This document shows positions 49,764 to 62,102 of a stretch of DNA of 64,000 nt, piece by piece. Source of the stretch: Phalacrocorax aristotelis. Lineage: Eukaryota; Chordata; Aves; Suliformes; Phalacrocoracidae. Both the position numbers and the translations under genes were made by a program. The notes below the pieces were generated by a model. That model saw only the letters and a program-made list of their open reading frames with translations. It made no database searches and was not told the DNA's origin. The DNA is taken from assembly GCF_949628215.1 (NCBI RefSeq), contig NC_134282.1, positions 6,905,223 through 6,969,222 of the forward strand, given 5' to 3'. Every line of letters starts with the position of its first letter. The stretch's first letter is position 1.

Positions 49764-52700
49764 CACTACAAGAGAAAAAACAGGGAAAAAAACCCAACAA
49801 CAACAAAACCCAGAAGTGTTTCAAAAGTCAAAGAGGCCATAAAAAATATTTTTAGTGCATGTGTTTGACCCATGGTTCGCTGAACCAAAGTTTAATACGT
49901 TCCATAAAAGCACCCGGTCGGGAAGCACTGTTTCAGAAGGTGGCTGAAGTATGCTCACCCCGTCTTGTATGTGCCTTTCCAACTTCAGATATTATTCTGC
50001 ACTTTAAATAACAATTACACAGCCTCACCATATATATAATTAAACTCCATTCATAATGAGATTATTAGCCTATTAAAGCCATCAACCTCTCACTGATAAA
50101 TAATCAGTATAACTATGTGCACTTGCCTTGTGGTTATAATTAAGTAACGATAGATAGTTTGTTACTGGGTGCCAACATCTTTGCAGTCGGTGGCAACCAT
50201 TAACAGGGTTAACGATGATATCCTCTCTTTGGTTTGAGGCAATACCTCCAACAACAAATACAGGCAAGAGGGTATTTCGCCTCATGCTCAGAATTTTGGC
50301 CATTTCACTTTTGATTTTAAAAAATTCAATACTAAGACTTACCCCAGGTTGGCAGAGACGTAACTGTATGAAAAGTTGCCTTATGGAGGGCAAAGAAGCA
50401 GGCTCTGTATTGGAAGGAATGTACCAAACACTTCAGAAATGAGAGGAAGGCAGGACCTTGGAAGAATGCACTACCTAAATACATTGTTTACCTGCATGCC
50501 GGTATTATGCAAGCAATTCTCCATGGTCCAGCTCAGATTTTGCCAAATTGCCACGGGTCACCCTCTAAAACCCTGTTATCAAATATCCTAGGTGGGATTG
50601 TCACAACCTCACTTTCGCACATGCAGCAAAGGAAGCACCTTCACTGGCATCCTGCTTGCGCAAGGCCATAGGAAATAGCTCTGTCTAGGAAAAGCAATGT
50701 CGAGTTTCATGAATTAGAGATACGTGGTTTTCACACGTGTTAACTTCAGCAAAAGTAAAACCTTTCATTATTTCCTCAAAAATCTGAAGGGAAAAAAAAG
50801 CAGTCTGCAAAATAACAGTCTGCAGCAGTCACTCGATCAGGAACTGAACTGCCTTCTGTGGTTTCAGGTACCTTCTGCTACTACTAGAGATGTTCAATTT
50901 TGGGTGAAGTTCATTTCCATGCAGAAGGCCAATGGACCACTTAAGTCCTACTTAAACCTCGCTTTCCTGGCATGGTAGATTTTACATATACCACAACCTT
51001 TGTTGTTTTCCCCCTTGTAGAGCGCTGGAGCCTGATCTTGCCAAAAAGATGCTTAGAGTGTCTCCCAAGGTGCCATATAAGCAGGAAAAAAAAACCTGAA
51101 AGAAATGATAAATTTCTGATATTCATGTTCCCTAGGAAGGTCCCGTGGGGGTTTCAGTGCTGGAAATGGCTGGGTGTGAGGCAGAGCCTGCCTTCCCGTG
51201 CCAACCCTACAGAGCAACACGGGGCACATTGAGCGGTGAGGATGGACCCATTACAGCCATGTGCCGGGAGTTCCCCACAGCCCTACATCACACATACAAG
51301 ATGGCTATTCAACTTTGAGCAATTCCAGAAGACATTGTGTCAGATTTTCTGCCATTCATCAGCAGAAAATGAAAAAATTCCTACGGAACGGGAAAACTCC
51401 ATTAAAGCACAGTGATTACACCGGACAATCCCAGTCTATTAGTTAAAATAATATACTAAGATACAGAACTAGAATATTAATCCCTTCCCAACTGTTTCTA
51501 ATAACTGTTTTTTGAATCTCACATTCATCTACTCTGAGTACATAGGAAGCTTTCAGGTAATACAGTAATTCTTGGTCAAATGAAAGAACAAAAATCACAT
51601 CCGTTACTTTGCCTTGTTAATCTGCTTCGTTTCCTTCCTGTTTCTCCATGGTAACACTTCAGCCAATTGTCGATTTTTAGGAATACAAACACATCGAATA
51701 ATTCATGCAGAGGTATAAGTCTGGAATATTGGTTTTAGAGCTTACACGGAATATAATTTGTAAACAGAAGTTACATGCTGCTTTTCTTCTGAGGCACTGG
51801 AAAGATTTGTGAAGTCCTAAGCAATGACACCAGTTTTCTGAACTTAAAATAGCAGTTTTTCTATCACATTGGAAATACACACCGGAGTCGGAAATCTATA
51901 AAACCTTTCCTAACCTCTTTTTGTAACAAAATACTGCGGCCAGATACACTGAAGCAACATGTGGTAAAAGCTAAAAATTATGTCTGATCACTAACATTCA
52001 GCCACGCATGCTGATCAAACAGGAAAGAGTTATTTACCGATTTTACATTACATAAATAGAACATTTTAGTCTAACAAAAGAGAGAAAAGTATAATCATGA
52101 TGCACTTGTCATAGATATGGAAAATATATTTTAGGGTTTTTGTTTAGGTGATAGGATCTTGTGAGAATGTTACAAGGTTTACTTAGTGAGACAGACACCA
52201 CATGGCTACTTGAAAACTGAAAATGGATTTCCAGGATTACATCTCGTGTTTCCAAACACAGGCTGTAGGTGCGGCCCTGAACTGCAGCCCCTACATTACG
52301 CACTGTGAAATTTACCATTTTTCCCCATTATTTGTTGTAAGACTTTTGTTATGTCCAGGGAATACCTCCCCGTATATCTACAAAATTTACAATTCAACTT
52401 TTCCCTTAAACACCTGTAAAAGAACAAATATGTCAAAAGAAAATACCTGCACAAAAGAAATATAGATTAGTCTGTCAGAAAGACAGCCTAAAAGTCCTAT
52501 TTCTTTTTGATTGAATAGTTTTTCAAGCTGAACAAAATGTATCATTTATTTTGAGTGATAACTCTACATTGGCCAATTTTGCCTTTTGATCATCCATAAT
52601 ATGGATAGAGCCGTAGCACAGAAGGAAAGCTAAGAAGAGGTCCCAAAAGCTTTTAATCCCTCCCTTTCTGAGCAATCACAGACTAATCTTCCTGTACCAT

Positions 52701-53935
52701 GCCAGACCCAAATCTTCTCTGTTCTTCCAGGACATAGTTTATGAGGCTTCTCATATTGTTCAAATTATCCCACCCAGTAAACTGAGACGATGCAGAAACT
52801 CTGAAAGAAATTCAAATAAAGCTTCCCATCAGGTTTAACTCTTCCCAGAGTCGCCATCGCCATTTTGAAGTAGTTCCTCTGTCACCACCTATAGATATTC
52901 TTTAGGTGACAGAAAAGGTACTCTCACATAGGCTTTTGCTGTGAGCTACCACATAAGTCAAAATCCAAGGAAAGGAAAATACAGAACATCAATATTTATA
53001 GTTCTTGAAAGGCCACTGTCAGGTTTTTATTTCTTAATTTGATGCATGTTAGAGAAAATAATAAGAAAGAGAAAAGCAATAAAGAAAAGGAGAAGTTAAA
53101 GTGCTTGGAGAGATTAATTCTCAAAGCGAGACAATGAAGTGGCTGGAACACAGAGCTAAACTGGTGGCAAATCTCTCTGACATTATAAAAAAGCCTAGTG
53201 GACAGATGGATTGGGCAATCATTTGATACGAATCAGTTTATAACAAAGATAAAACAGAAAAGGAGAAAGGGGAAGAGATGTTTCATGTCTGAAAACAGCA
53301 GGTTCAGGAACAGGGAGTTGCCAGCTGACTTTGCTAAAACAACTGCTATCAAATTAATACGAGAGAGTGACATGCTTGAACAGGCAGGACAAGCGATGTA
53401 ATAAATGAAATTCAGAAGATGCAAGAGAGATCAATGCCCTGCTCTGTGGCAAGCCACTGAAAATGCAAACATGATGCAAGGAAGAGCAAGGGGATGGAAG
53501 ACTTGATGTACGAGCAGGGGAACTGAGAGGGGAACCAACAGAAAAAAAATGGGAAATAGAAAAAGTGGTAGACTTTATTCTGAGACAAACAAAACCGATA
53601 AAGCTTGCCTGCAATTAATAGCAGCCTGTATGCCGTACAACTTTGCTGTGTTCATGTAAAATATCTAGGGGTACAGCTTCAAGTCTTACAAATCACCGTC
53701 ACTTTACTCATTTGGTATCAGCTGAGAGTCTGGGACTGGAATTGTGGAATGTCCTTTTAAAACAAAGAGAAACCCACCACCCCAAGCTCCAAATACTTTG
53801 GAAAAATTTGACAGCCTGATCTACATATCTTCTTTGTGATTTTACCTTTGTGACACGCACCAAATAAGCCCCGGTTTTTGTAATTTCTTTACTGGATGGA
53901 ACCAAATATTGTAGTTTTTTGTCTGCTGACAATGG
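49764..53935. other. Gene-free stretch
   Basis: No gene or transposon recognised. A purine-rich low-complexity tract lies at about 53048-53098. ORFs up to 103 codons show no domains. Confidence 0.45.
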
Positions 53936-53966
53936 CCGTATGTGAAGAGCTTTTGCTCACATACGG
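53936..53966. repeat. Short hairpin, 10-bp perfect arms
   Basis: CCGTATGTGA (53936-53945) and TCACATACGG (53957-53966) are exact inverted copies around an 11-base loop. The loop holds a nested GAGC-tttt-GCTC stem that can extend the fold. It is too short for a typical microRNA precursor. Confidence 0.75.
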
Positions 53967-56900
53967 GAACCAAATCAATCCAATAAACCTGCTGCAATTT
54001 TCATGGTCCCTTATCAAGCAACATGTGAAAATGAGGATGTTAGACACAGGAAAATAGATTAATATTGGACAACTGACACTTCAAGCACTCAAGGAAGTTT
54101 AGCGTTCCCACTGCCATGCTGACTGACAACACTTACTTCACGAGCAGTTGTGATTTTAGAAAACTAACTCAAATCAGGAAAATCTAAGCAGTGTGTGGGG
54201 ACAAGTTATTTGTAATAATCCTCCTGTTCCACTGGGATACAGGGTGGCTGGATGCACAGCAATGCCTCTAAGCCTAGTGAGTCCTAGTAAGCAAAATAAT
54301 TCCTATTTGGCACCAAACTGTTTTCTTACTTTATGCTCTGAGCACAAACAATTGCAGCACTTCTTCAGTCCTGCCGTCAGCTTTACCATTATTCTTACAA
54401 AATAATTGCACAGTAATTCTTACACAAATACCTAGGAGATGATCTGTTGACTTTAAACTTTTTCGCCTAGCCTTTAACGCGTAGAATGCACGACAATAAA
54501 CTCTCATATTGTACAAATATGCAAAAAGAGATACAGCTCCTCAAAGAGACATTTTGTTAATAGTTAACTAGTAGTCCTGTATACATATATACCTATCTAT
54601 ATTTATTTCTCTCTATATAAGCAATCTCATACTAAATGAAAAGTTAAAAAAAAAAAAAGGAAAAGAAAAAACCCTAAAAACCATGGGCTGTAACTTCACT
54701 CTCTGATACTTCAGTATTTTTTTGCCAGGAAGCTTTTTTATAAGACTGCAATACAGATGGTCCATTAGACCTCCTCTTGGCTTAAATCACCATTTCCAAA
54801 AACCATTTCAGAAATACTTTTAAATACCTGTATACACACTTTTATATAATAATTCTGCTTCCAACAATTGGTTATGGAACTCAGTGAAAAAAGAATCCTA
54901 AAAATCAAGCAAACCCTTGGCTTACAAGACAGAAACCAAATTTCCCTGGCAAGTGATAAACGTTAAGTAACATCAAGGTAAGTTACTATCATTGGCGTTA
55001 ACGTTGACTTAAGTATCTGACAGACTTGAGAACAGAGGTGTTACAAGAGCTTTTGACTAGCTACTTGCCAAAAGAAATGTGTTTGTGAATATTAGCAGAA
55101 ATTGCATGTAAATTTGAAGTTTTCATCATTTGGCTGCCCTCTTCCCTACTCCAAGCTTATAATTTGCAGGCAACGGCTTGCTACAGGTTGGAGCTAAGGA
55201 TTTTAATACCATGCATTGACATTTTCAAAAGCAAGCAGGTAAGGAAAATATTCAATTTGCATTTGGAAAATGGTAGTATGCTTCCTCCGTTTCACTTGCT
55301 ATGCAGTGTTTGACTCCACAGCTATTCCCACTGAACAGAGTATTCTGGGGCAAATCTGTATTAGAATTTGTTCCTTTATAAGTATGCACATTATCACCCT
55401 CAATCAGTAGTTAATGCGCTAACCTTTTTGTTTATTACATTTATAAAAACACTTCCTGACTTTCATTCACTGGAGACTAGCGACAAAATACCAAAGCCAT
55501 CTCTCTACTTTTACTGCTCTTAACCTCAATGCAAAGTGTCTCTGCCATATCACCTAAATACATACATCATTTCCCTGCAAGCCTCCATAATCCCTTGCCA
55601 ATAACATCCCCATGTCTCTTATTTCATTTTGTACATCCTTTCAGTAGACGCTTGATGTTTTAAATCCCCAATCACTTTTCTCATTCAGCCATGTCTCACT
55701 TTATTGGAATAATTTCATACTTATGCTAAAACATTTGTAACTCCCATTCAGCAATCTTATTATATAAGATATGCAGCTTTTCTCTCTCAGCTCTCCTTTG
55801 ATTTACATTCTTACTAGAGGTATCTTCCACTCAACACTGTTAACCAGTGGATAAATTACCTTGGGATTTAGGCAGTGCCATCTAAATCTCCCTCCACCCT
55901 CATTACTTCAGCTAATAAAATATGGGTAGTAATTTTCCAGTTTAGAAGTCAGCTGATTTTCTCCTGAGCTTGTGACAGACAGACACTTTCCAAATATTAT
56001 TCTGCCTTTTTAGCTTTTGGGGTTTTTTTTTGTTTGTTTTTAATTGGGGTTTGTTTTTTTTATTGTTGTTTGTTTCAGGGTTTTTATTTTGTTTTTAAGT
56101 AAAATTTTTACCTTAAAACATCTTTCTGACCCAACCCAGTGAGGGCAAAGGCAACCTTACACAACTGTGCTCTTCTTTGGGAGGGGGGGGGGCAGGTGGA
56201 ATCAGATCATTGAACCATCCAGATTTAGACACCCAGACATTAAAATCCCAGTTAAAAGTTTCCTGTTTGCTGTCAAGAAGAATCAGGAAAGAAAAGCTGC
56301 CGTGGAAAGGGTCCTGGTAGCAGCCTCCCGTTAGCCCACCACTGCCGGCACAGGGAGGGTGCCCGGCGGCAGGGCTCCGCGCTGCGTCAGGCACCAGCTG
56401 GGCACTGCACGGAGCACGGCAATTGCAGCGCTGCTCCAGAGACCCTTCAGCTCAGCCCTCACTGAAAACATGCCCCACCCGGGGCTGGAGAAACATCTAC
56501 AGCATCTCCTTGGTGCCTCCATGCAGGAACATCGTGGTTAACTGGTTCAGAGAAAGACCCTGGGGAAAAGCTCAGGTTCTCTTTTGCTGAGCTGAAACTG
56601 AAAAAAGCACCCAGGAACCTGAGAGCATTTTCCAGCTCTGCTCTTATTGTGTATCCACTACTCCGTGTATAAATCACAAAAAGCCTCTAACAGAAATTTC
56701 CATCTGTACTCCCTAAAAGAGCTGCTAAACACATCCTGCTTACACAATCATTTCACCCAACGATGCAATGTTTAACAGATTTAATAAGCACCTTATTTTA
56801 AAACTGGCTACCTTGCAATATCATAACAAATTCAATTAAAAATAAAAGCTCGCAAGCATGTTTTAGGACATGATTAGTAAACAAATAACCTTACCTAATA

Positions 56901-57155
56901 CAGGATTTCAACTGAAGATTTATTTCCACTGTAGCTATATCCTTTTCTCTAAAGCCCTGAAAGAGCTGTTCTCTGAAAAGAAACAAGCACTGAAAAAAGG
57001 TCTAAGGATTAACACAGTTATCCACTTACAAAAAAAGAGAAAAAAACATAGTCTAAGAGGAACCCTTTTGTACGCCTTCCTAGGTCACTTCCTCCTGAGC
57101 TTCTGGTGATGCCCAAGCCCCTTTTCCCCAGGTGAACAAGATCAGCAGGGATTTT
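53967..57155. other. Gene-free stretch with low-complexity patches
   Basis: T/G-rich low-complexity sequence at 56017-56100, a 10-G run at 56183-56192 and a GC-richer CpG patch at 56330-56480. An A-rich run lies at 54646-54672. No gene recognised. Confidence 0.45.
56017..56100 (+). repeat. T-rich low-complexity tract
   Basis: Repeated T runs broken by G, of the gtttgtttt type. It may be the antisense of an old A-rich tail, but no element was recognised next to it. Confidence 0.7.
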
Positions 57156-57181
57156 CTTGATGGCAGATTAGTGCCATCAAG
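57156..57181. repeat. Hairpin, 10-bp perfect arms, 6-base loop
   Basis: CTTGATGGCA (57156-57165), the loop gattag, then TGCCATCAAG (57172-57181). The tight loop and perfect stem make this the best short hairpin seen in the window. No terminator or RNA gene context is visible. Confidence 0.8.
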
Positions 57182-59979
57182 GCACTTGAGTGATGGAACT
57201 TGAGGGCCAGGCTGTTGCTCACATTAAACACTGACTTATATTATGAGTAACCCTATTCCCCTGCAGCCAACAGAGCAGTTTTGGAGAACACAGCTCCTGT
57301 TGGGTGCACAGGACTTCTCACCTTCGCAGTGGTGTATTTAATGTCCGCGGAGAAGACTTAGCAAGCTGTGTAATGGTCAAACCCAAGAAGCTGTGTTTTC
57401 CCAAACAGGTTACAGAAAACTACTGCTGAAATTTGAATTCTGATTTCAATTGCAAGTATAGAGAATGTCAAGCAACTGATTTGGAAGTTATAGTGTGATT
57501 TGAATAAGGAAACTATGGCAGCTAACCCGTCAGGAATGGTAGTTCACCTATAGCGAATTAGATTTTAAACTGACTTTTAAAATAATATCAAAGATACTGT
57601 GATCTAATGTGTTTGACCACTGTAGGGTGAAGGCTAAAAAATAATGTTGGTTCAAAGACAGACAGTAATTATATTAATTTCTTTAATACTTGAAGTAATA
57701 ATTATGTCATTAGAAAAGTTATCAGTTTTATCCTGCTGGATTAAAATTCTTACTGGGCATTTGAACATGGCGGTGTTGTAGGCACAGAAAATTGGTTTGG
57801 GTGCAGCCAAGCAAAACACTTCTGGCAGTAGTAATGGAAAATAATATGGTTGCACCGCTTCCATTAGCTACACACATGATCAGAATGTTCTGATTTTTGG
57901 TGAAGGACACTATGCTTTAACGTGGGTCCCTCTAAAACGTGACATATCAAATCATGTAGTAAACTACAGAATGAAAACACTGTACAAGTATTTCTCCGGC
58001 CCCTCTGACCTTTCTCAGATCATTTGGACACCTAAAATTCCCTGCCATTACAGTGGCACAGCACAGCAACCATGCCCTTTGCCTCCCCTGAACCTCTCCT
58101 GTGGATTTTGGCCTTCGTACTGCAGCAGCAGCAGGGCTTTTGCAGAACATTTTCTGACCCATGTGTTCTTTAACCGTAAATGGTGGATATGCTGCAGACC
58201 TTCCACGGACCAAGCATATATTACTCCGTTGCTGCAAGTATCGAGCGTGCTGTAACTTGAAGTACAACTGATCCCGAATCCCTTTTCACCTGTTAGGAAT
58301 CCCACAGAGTTGGGATGGTGCAGCAGCAAAAGTGGCCGGAAAGAGCCACAGATACCTCTATTATTTATTTCAACATGCCATGAAAGCAGAATAGTTAAAA
58401 GTAACACTGGAGGATTTCAAATGAGTGGTCAAAATGCTGGAAGTGTTTGAAGACGGAGCTGAGCAAACATTTACTCTTCTGCGAGCTAACACTGAAATCC
58501 TGCTGGGGGTTTTGAACTGCCTGTTTAGAACCAGGGAAAATTTATTTCTGTAACACATAAGACACAGTTTTTTGTTAATTCGGGTTTCTCATTCTGTTCC
58601 AATTCTTCTCACCTAATTTTTGACACAATAATGAAATAGAGAGATCCCAACAGAGACTGTAGTTTCTGATTTAGAGTAGATTGAAGTGGTTCAAATGTCT
58701 TGTTTGCTTGCGACTTTCATAGAAAATTGAAGTGCTCATGGGAAAAATAAACCTCAACAGATTTTGGGACTATTCTGGTTTTTTTCTTTCCTGATCATAC
58801 GGCTAATCAAAATGCTTTGATGCTACCAGAAACTTATTTTCCACAATGTGATTTAATTAATTTATTGCTCAGTTTTTTTGTAAACAAAGCACACAACAGT
58901 TTTTCTATATTGAGTAAGTCTGACTCAAGTGGCTAGAGAGTTCATGATTTAGCTGCTAAGGGGGAAGCATGTAGAAATAGGAGACGCATATCTCATTAAT
59001 GTTAATGGAGTTGGACTCAGTTGCAGGGACATTCAACATGACCAATTTCAACACCATTATTTCTGTAAAGTAAACCTGATTTTTTTTCCCAATATGGGAA
59101 AGTTCAAAAACAGTCATGGTTGGTAAAATTCATTTGATTACGGAAACTCTGAGCTGTGAAAACTGCATAAAAGGCTTTTGAACTTCTCTGTAGAGCTGCT
59201 TCATGAACGAGTGTGTAAGTTTCAAAAGATATGTGCAATAAACATCTTGGTGCTGTAGCTGGTAAAGGGAGGCAATGGCTGTACATATGCCAGCGTTGTC
59301 CATTTTAGCATCAAATACGCCATGAGGCTGCTGTATTGTGATTGCATAATGGGACTTTTCTTAGGACTAATGCTGCTCTCGCAGGTCGCTTTTTGCAATG
59401 CTTGCTAGAGCTGCTCATCCCTCTGAAGCAAGCTGCAGAGTCCTCCCCAAACTGGCGCTCTTGATCCCACTTATGCTCATTGACAAGTCTAACTTCGTAA
59501 CAGTAGTTTGAAGTGCACAAGTGACTGTCAAAAAACCCAAAGCAAATTTCCACAATTTTACTTTTCAAGAATTGTTTGGTTTTTATTTTTTTCCTCCTTA
59601 ATGTGACTGGAATCAATGTCTTCACATACCTACTAGTTTGAAAACCTCAGTTTCTTTCAGCTGCTTGGGCTTGTCAGAGCTCTGCATTCTACATCTGGAA
59701 ACCTGTCACATTACGCCCATCACGCTGTAAGGTCTTACCACCATCTAATACTGATCCAGTTTGGGCTCCACATTTCCTAAAGGACTGCTGGAGTTCTCCT
59801 CAAGACAATAAGCCTTTGGGGGATGAAGTTACGATCATCCTTCAGGAAGTCGCAGTTTTCATTACCAGCACTAGTAATGACATAGAGACCCATTTTCCAA
59901 GACAACACCGTGCCATCCAAACCCAACGCGCCCTCTGAGCGCAGTGTAGGTCATCACTGGTGACACATATTTCAGGAAG
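57182..59979. other. Gene-free stretch
   Basis: No gene or transposon recognised. A TTAATTAA palindrome lies at 58853-58860. ORFs of 94-119 codons around 57950-58410 have no domains. Confidence 0.45.
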
Positions 59980-61700
59980 TAAATATGAAAGTTGATCAAG
60001 ATGCCAATGGCTGTTCTAAACTCCAGTGCTTCATCTTTCAGCCTGCTCTCACACCTAATGTTGGCCACATACCGTCAGGGGTAGAGGTTCGTGCAAATGC
60101 TATGCAAAAGCCTCAGTCAGGGAGGCTAAGTGAATACAAATGCTGGCTCAGCAAGCAGGCTTGTCAAAGACACCCAGCAACCAAAGACTGAAAATTAATT
60201 GCTCGATTCCTGATTTTGTGTACATTATTTTAAATACTTGGGGTTTTACCTGCACGTGCTGTGATTGGACTTGGAAGGCTTCAGAACTCCATTTCATTGC
60301 AGTATATATAAGAAAGATTAAATGGTCTTGAACATTCCGCTATAAAACTAAGAGCTCCAGATATTTCCTGAGGCTATTTTTCATGGGTTCGTTAAGAACC
60401 ATGATGCTTAGATTTTGTTCTTTGATAAAACATCATTCATCTAGCTGTTAAAATAAGGAAACTTGGCATTTCTTGCCTTCTGGTCATTGAAATTGGCTGT
60501 CAGGATACCTGTGCCGTTTGCTTTATTATCATGTAGCTGCTGACACGGCAGAAAAACACTATTATGAAGGATTTAGCAAGGGAACATTGGCAATTGTCTG
60601 TGAGATATGTCTTGTCTGCTCCTAGGGTTATATAAGCCTTTTTATCTCTATGTCCCAAGACCCTCTTATCCCATTAGATAGGTTGCTGATAAAATATGTT
60701 TGAAGAGAGGGATAGATATGATCCAGCTAATGAACTGACTGTTTCCAGGTTGTAGTTAGGTTAGATTAGGGAGATCCAAACTCTTAAAAGAAAATCTTAA
60801 TCTGCCTTTTACCTGCATACTGAGTGTACGTGGAATGATTTTGCCCGGATAGCTGCTTCCTTTGCTTAAGCCTTCCTTTTGCCACCTGTGAAATGATACC
60901 AACTTTCTTTGCAGAGCGTTTGAGCTCTGGGGTAAAACAGCAATAAAATAGAAACCAAGTACCGCTCCCCCCACCCCACCCCACCACCTTTTTGCATCAT
61001 TGATAATCACAAGGAAAGGAGGTTTCATTCCCTGATCATGGATGATGAAATTGCTCCAGTTATTTTAAAGCATGAATCTACCCTAAATGTAAACCTATTG
61101 TCTGTAATGTCAGTTCATCACTTCTGAGACTGCCTTTCTCATACCACCGTTTAGGCTGTATTAGATTATGGAAAGGGTGATTGTTGCAGTGATGTGACTG
61201 ATGAGCTGTATCAGCACTTACTGGGTAATATTTAACCTATTTCAGAACATCTGTCCAGTTAATGTGGTTTGCAAAAGAGCTTTCTGTCTTCTCAAGAATG
61301 CAATGATTCCCCAATTAATAAAAGGGAACTAATTTTAGAATGGTTGAAATGAACTATTAGAAGACCCATAAAGGCGTTTCTGTACGTGGCATTAAATATA
61401 GCATGAATTAATTTGCTGGAGTGGTTAATCTGTACGTGACAGGATTTTAGTGGGGAAAAAAATTAATGTAATGCAAATAAAAATCTAATCAGGAGAGTGG
61501 GAATAAAGCACAATTTATCGTTAGGGACTGTGTTTGCCACACACATTTTTTGCAAAGTGTGTACCTGCAAAAAGGGTCTCAATTAAATATGCTATATAAA
61601 ATTAGACCAGCAGGGGGATTACTGTTTGTCACATAAAACATGTTTAAATGAATCAAAACTCATTAAAAAGCTGTATAATTACAGTTAACTAGCAGGAAAA
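59980..61700. promoter_or_regulatory. Candidate conserved noncoding block
   Basis: Non-repetitive AT-rich sequence without transposons that is dense in developmental transcription factor motifs. There are several TTAAT/ATTAAT homeodomain sites between 61300 and 61480, a perfect octamer ATGCAAAT at 61471-61478, and a CTCF-like CCAGCAGGGGG at 61607-61617. Texture of this kind is typical of vertebrate conserved enhancers near developmental genes, but conservation was not tested. Confidence 0.25.
61606..61620 (+). promoter_or_regulatory. CTCF-like site
   Basis: ACCAGCAGGGGGATT matches the first 11 positions of the CCASYAGRKGGCRS core and departs after the GGGGG. Confidence 0.3.
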
Positions 61701-61738
61701 AAAAAAAGGAGAATTTGGACATAAAGAATAGGGTGTTT

Positions 61739-61754
61739 AAAAAAAAAAAAAAAG
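61739..61754 (+). repeat. A16 homopolymer
   Basis: Sixteen consecutive A, close to a second A-rich run at 61697-61707. Confidence 0.9.
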
Positions 61755-62034
61755 AGATACAGTGCCTGTGACTGGACAGAAAGTTAAAAATAGGTCATGG
61801 GAGCCGAAAAATGAGCCCATAAAGGATCAGCATGATGAAGTATACCAGCAAGAAAGCGCTACTGAATATCGCATTAGTGGGAAGAGTGCCCAAACAGGAG
61901 GGTTTCATGCCTGGGATTTTTCTTAAGGTGTCACTATATTATTCTGCTTGCATTTTTGTGTATTATTTATCTCCCCTGGCACATAACAGTGAAGGATAAC
62001 AGCCTGACCATTAGGAACAGAGAGCATATAGCAC

Positions 62035-62102
62035 TGGGCAGGAGGCTGTGCTCACTGACCTCCTGAAGTCCCTTCCAACCTCAATTACTTTATGATCCTG
62101 CA
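62035..62102 (+). mobile_element. CR1 LINE, short 3' end fragment
   Basis: The segment gacctcctgaagtcccttcc, then aacctcaatta and ctttatgatcctgc, matches the bird CR1 tail (gacctcctgaggtcccttccaacc type). The 5' end is lost, and the terminal repeat is slightly diverged. Confidence 0.75.

Noticed and set aside
57888..57904. GAAnnTTC palindrome (ATCAGAA-TG-TTCTGAT) as a heat-shock element
   Set aside because: A single short palindrome without the usual three pentamers and no promoter nearby.
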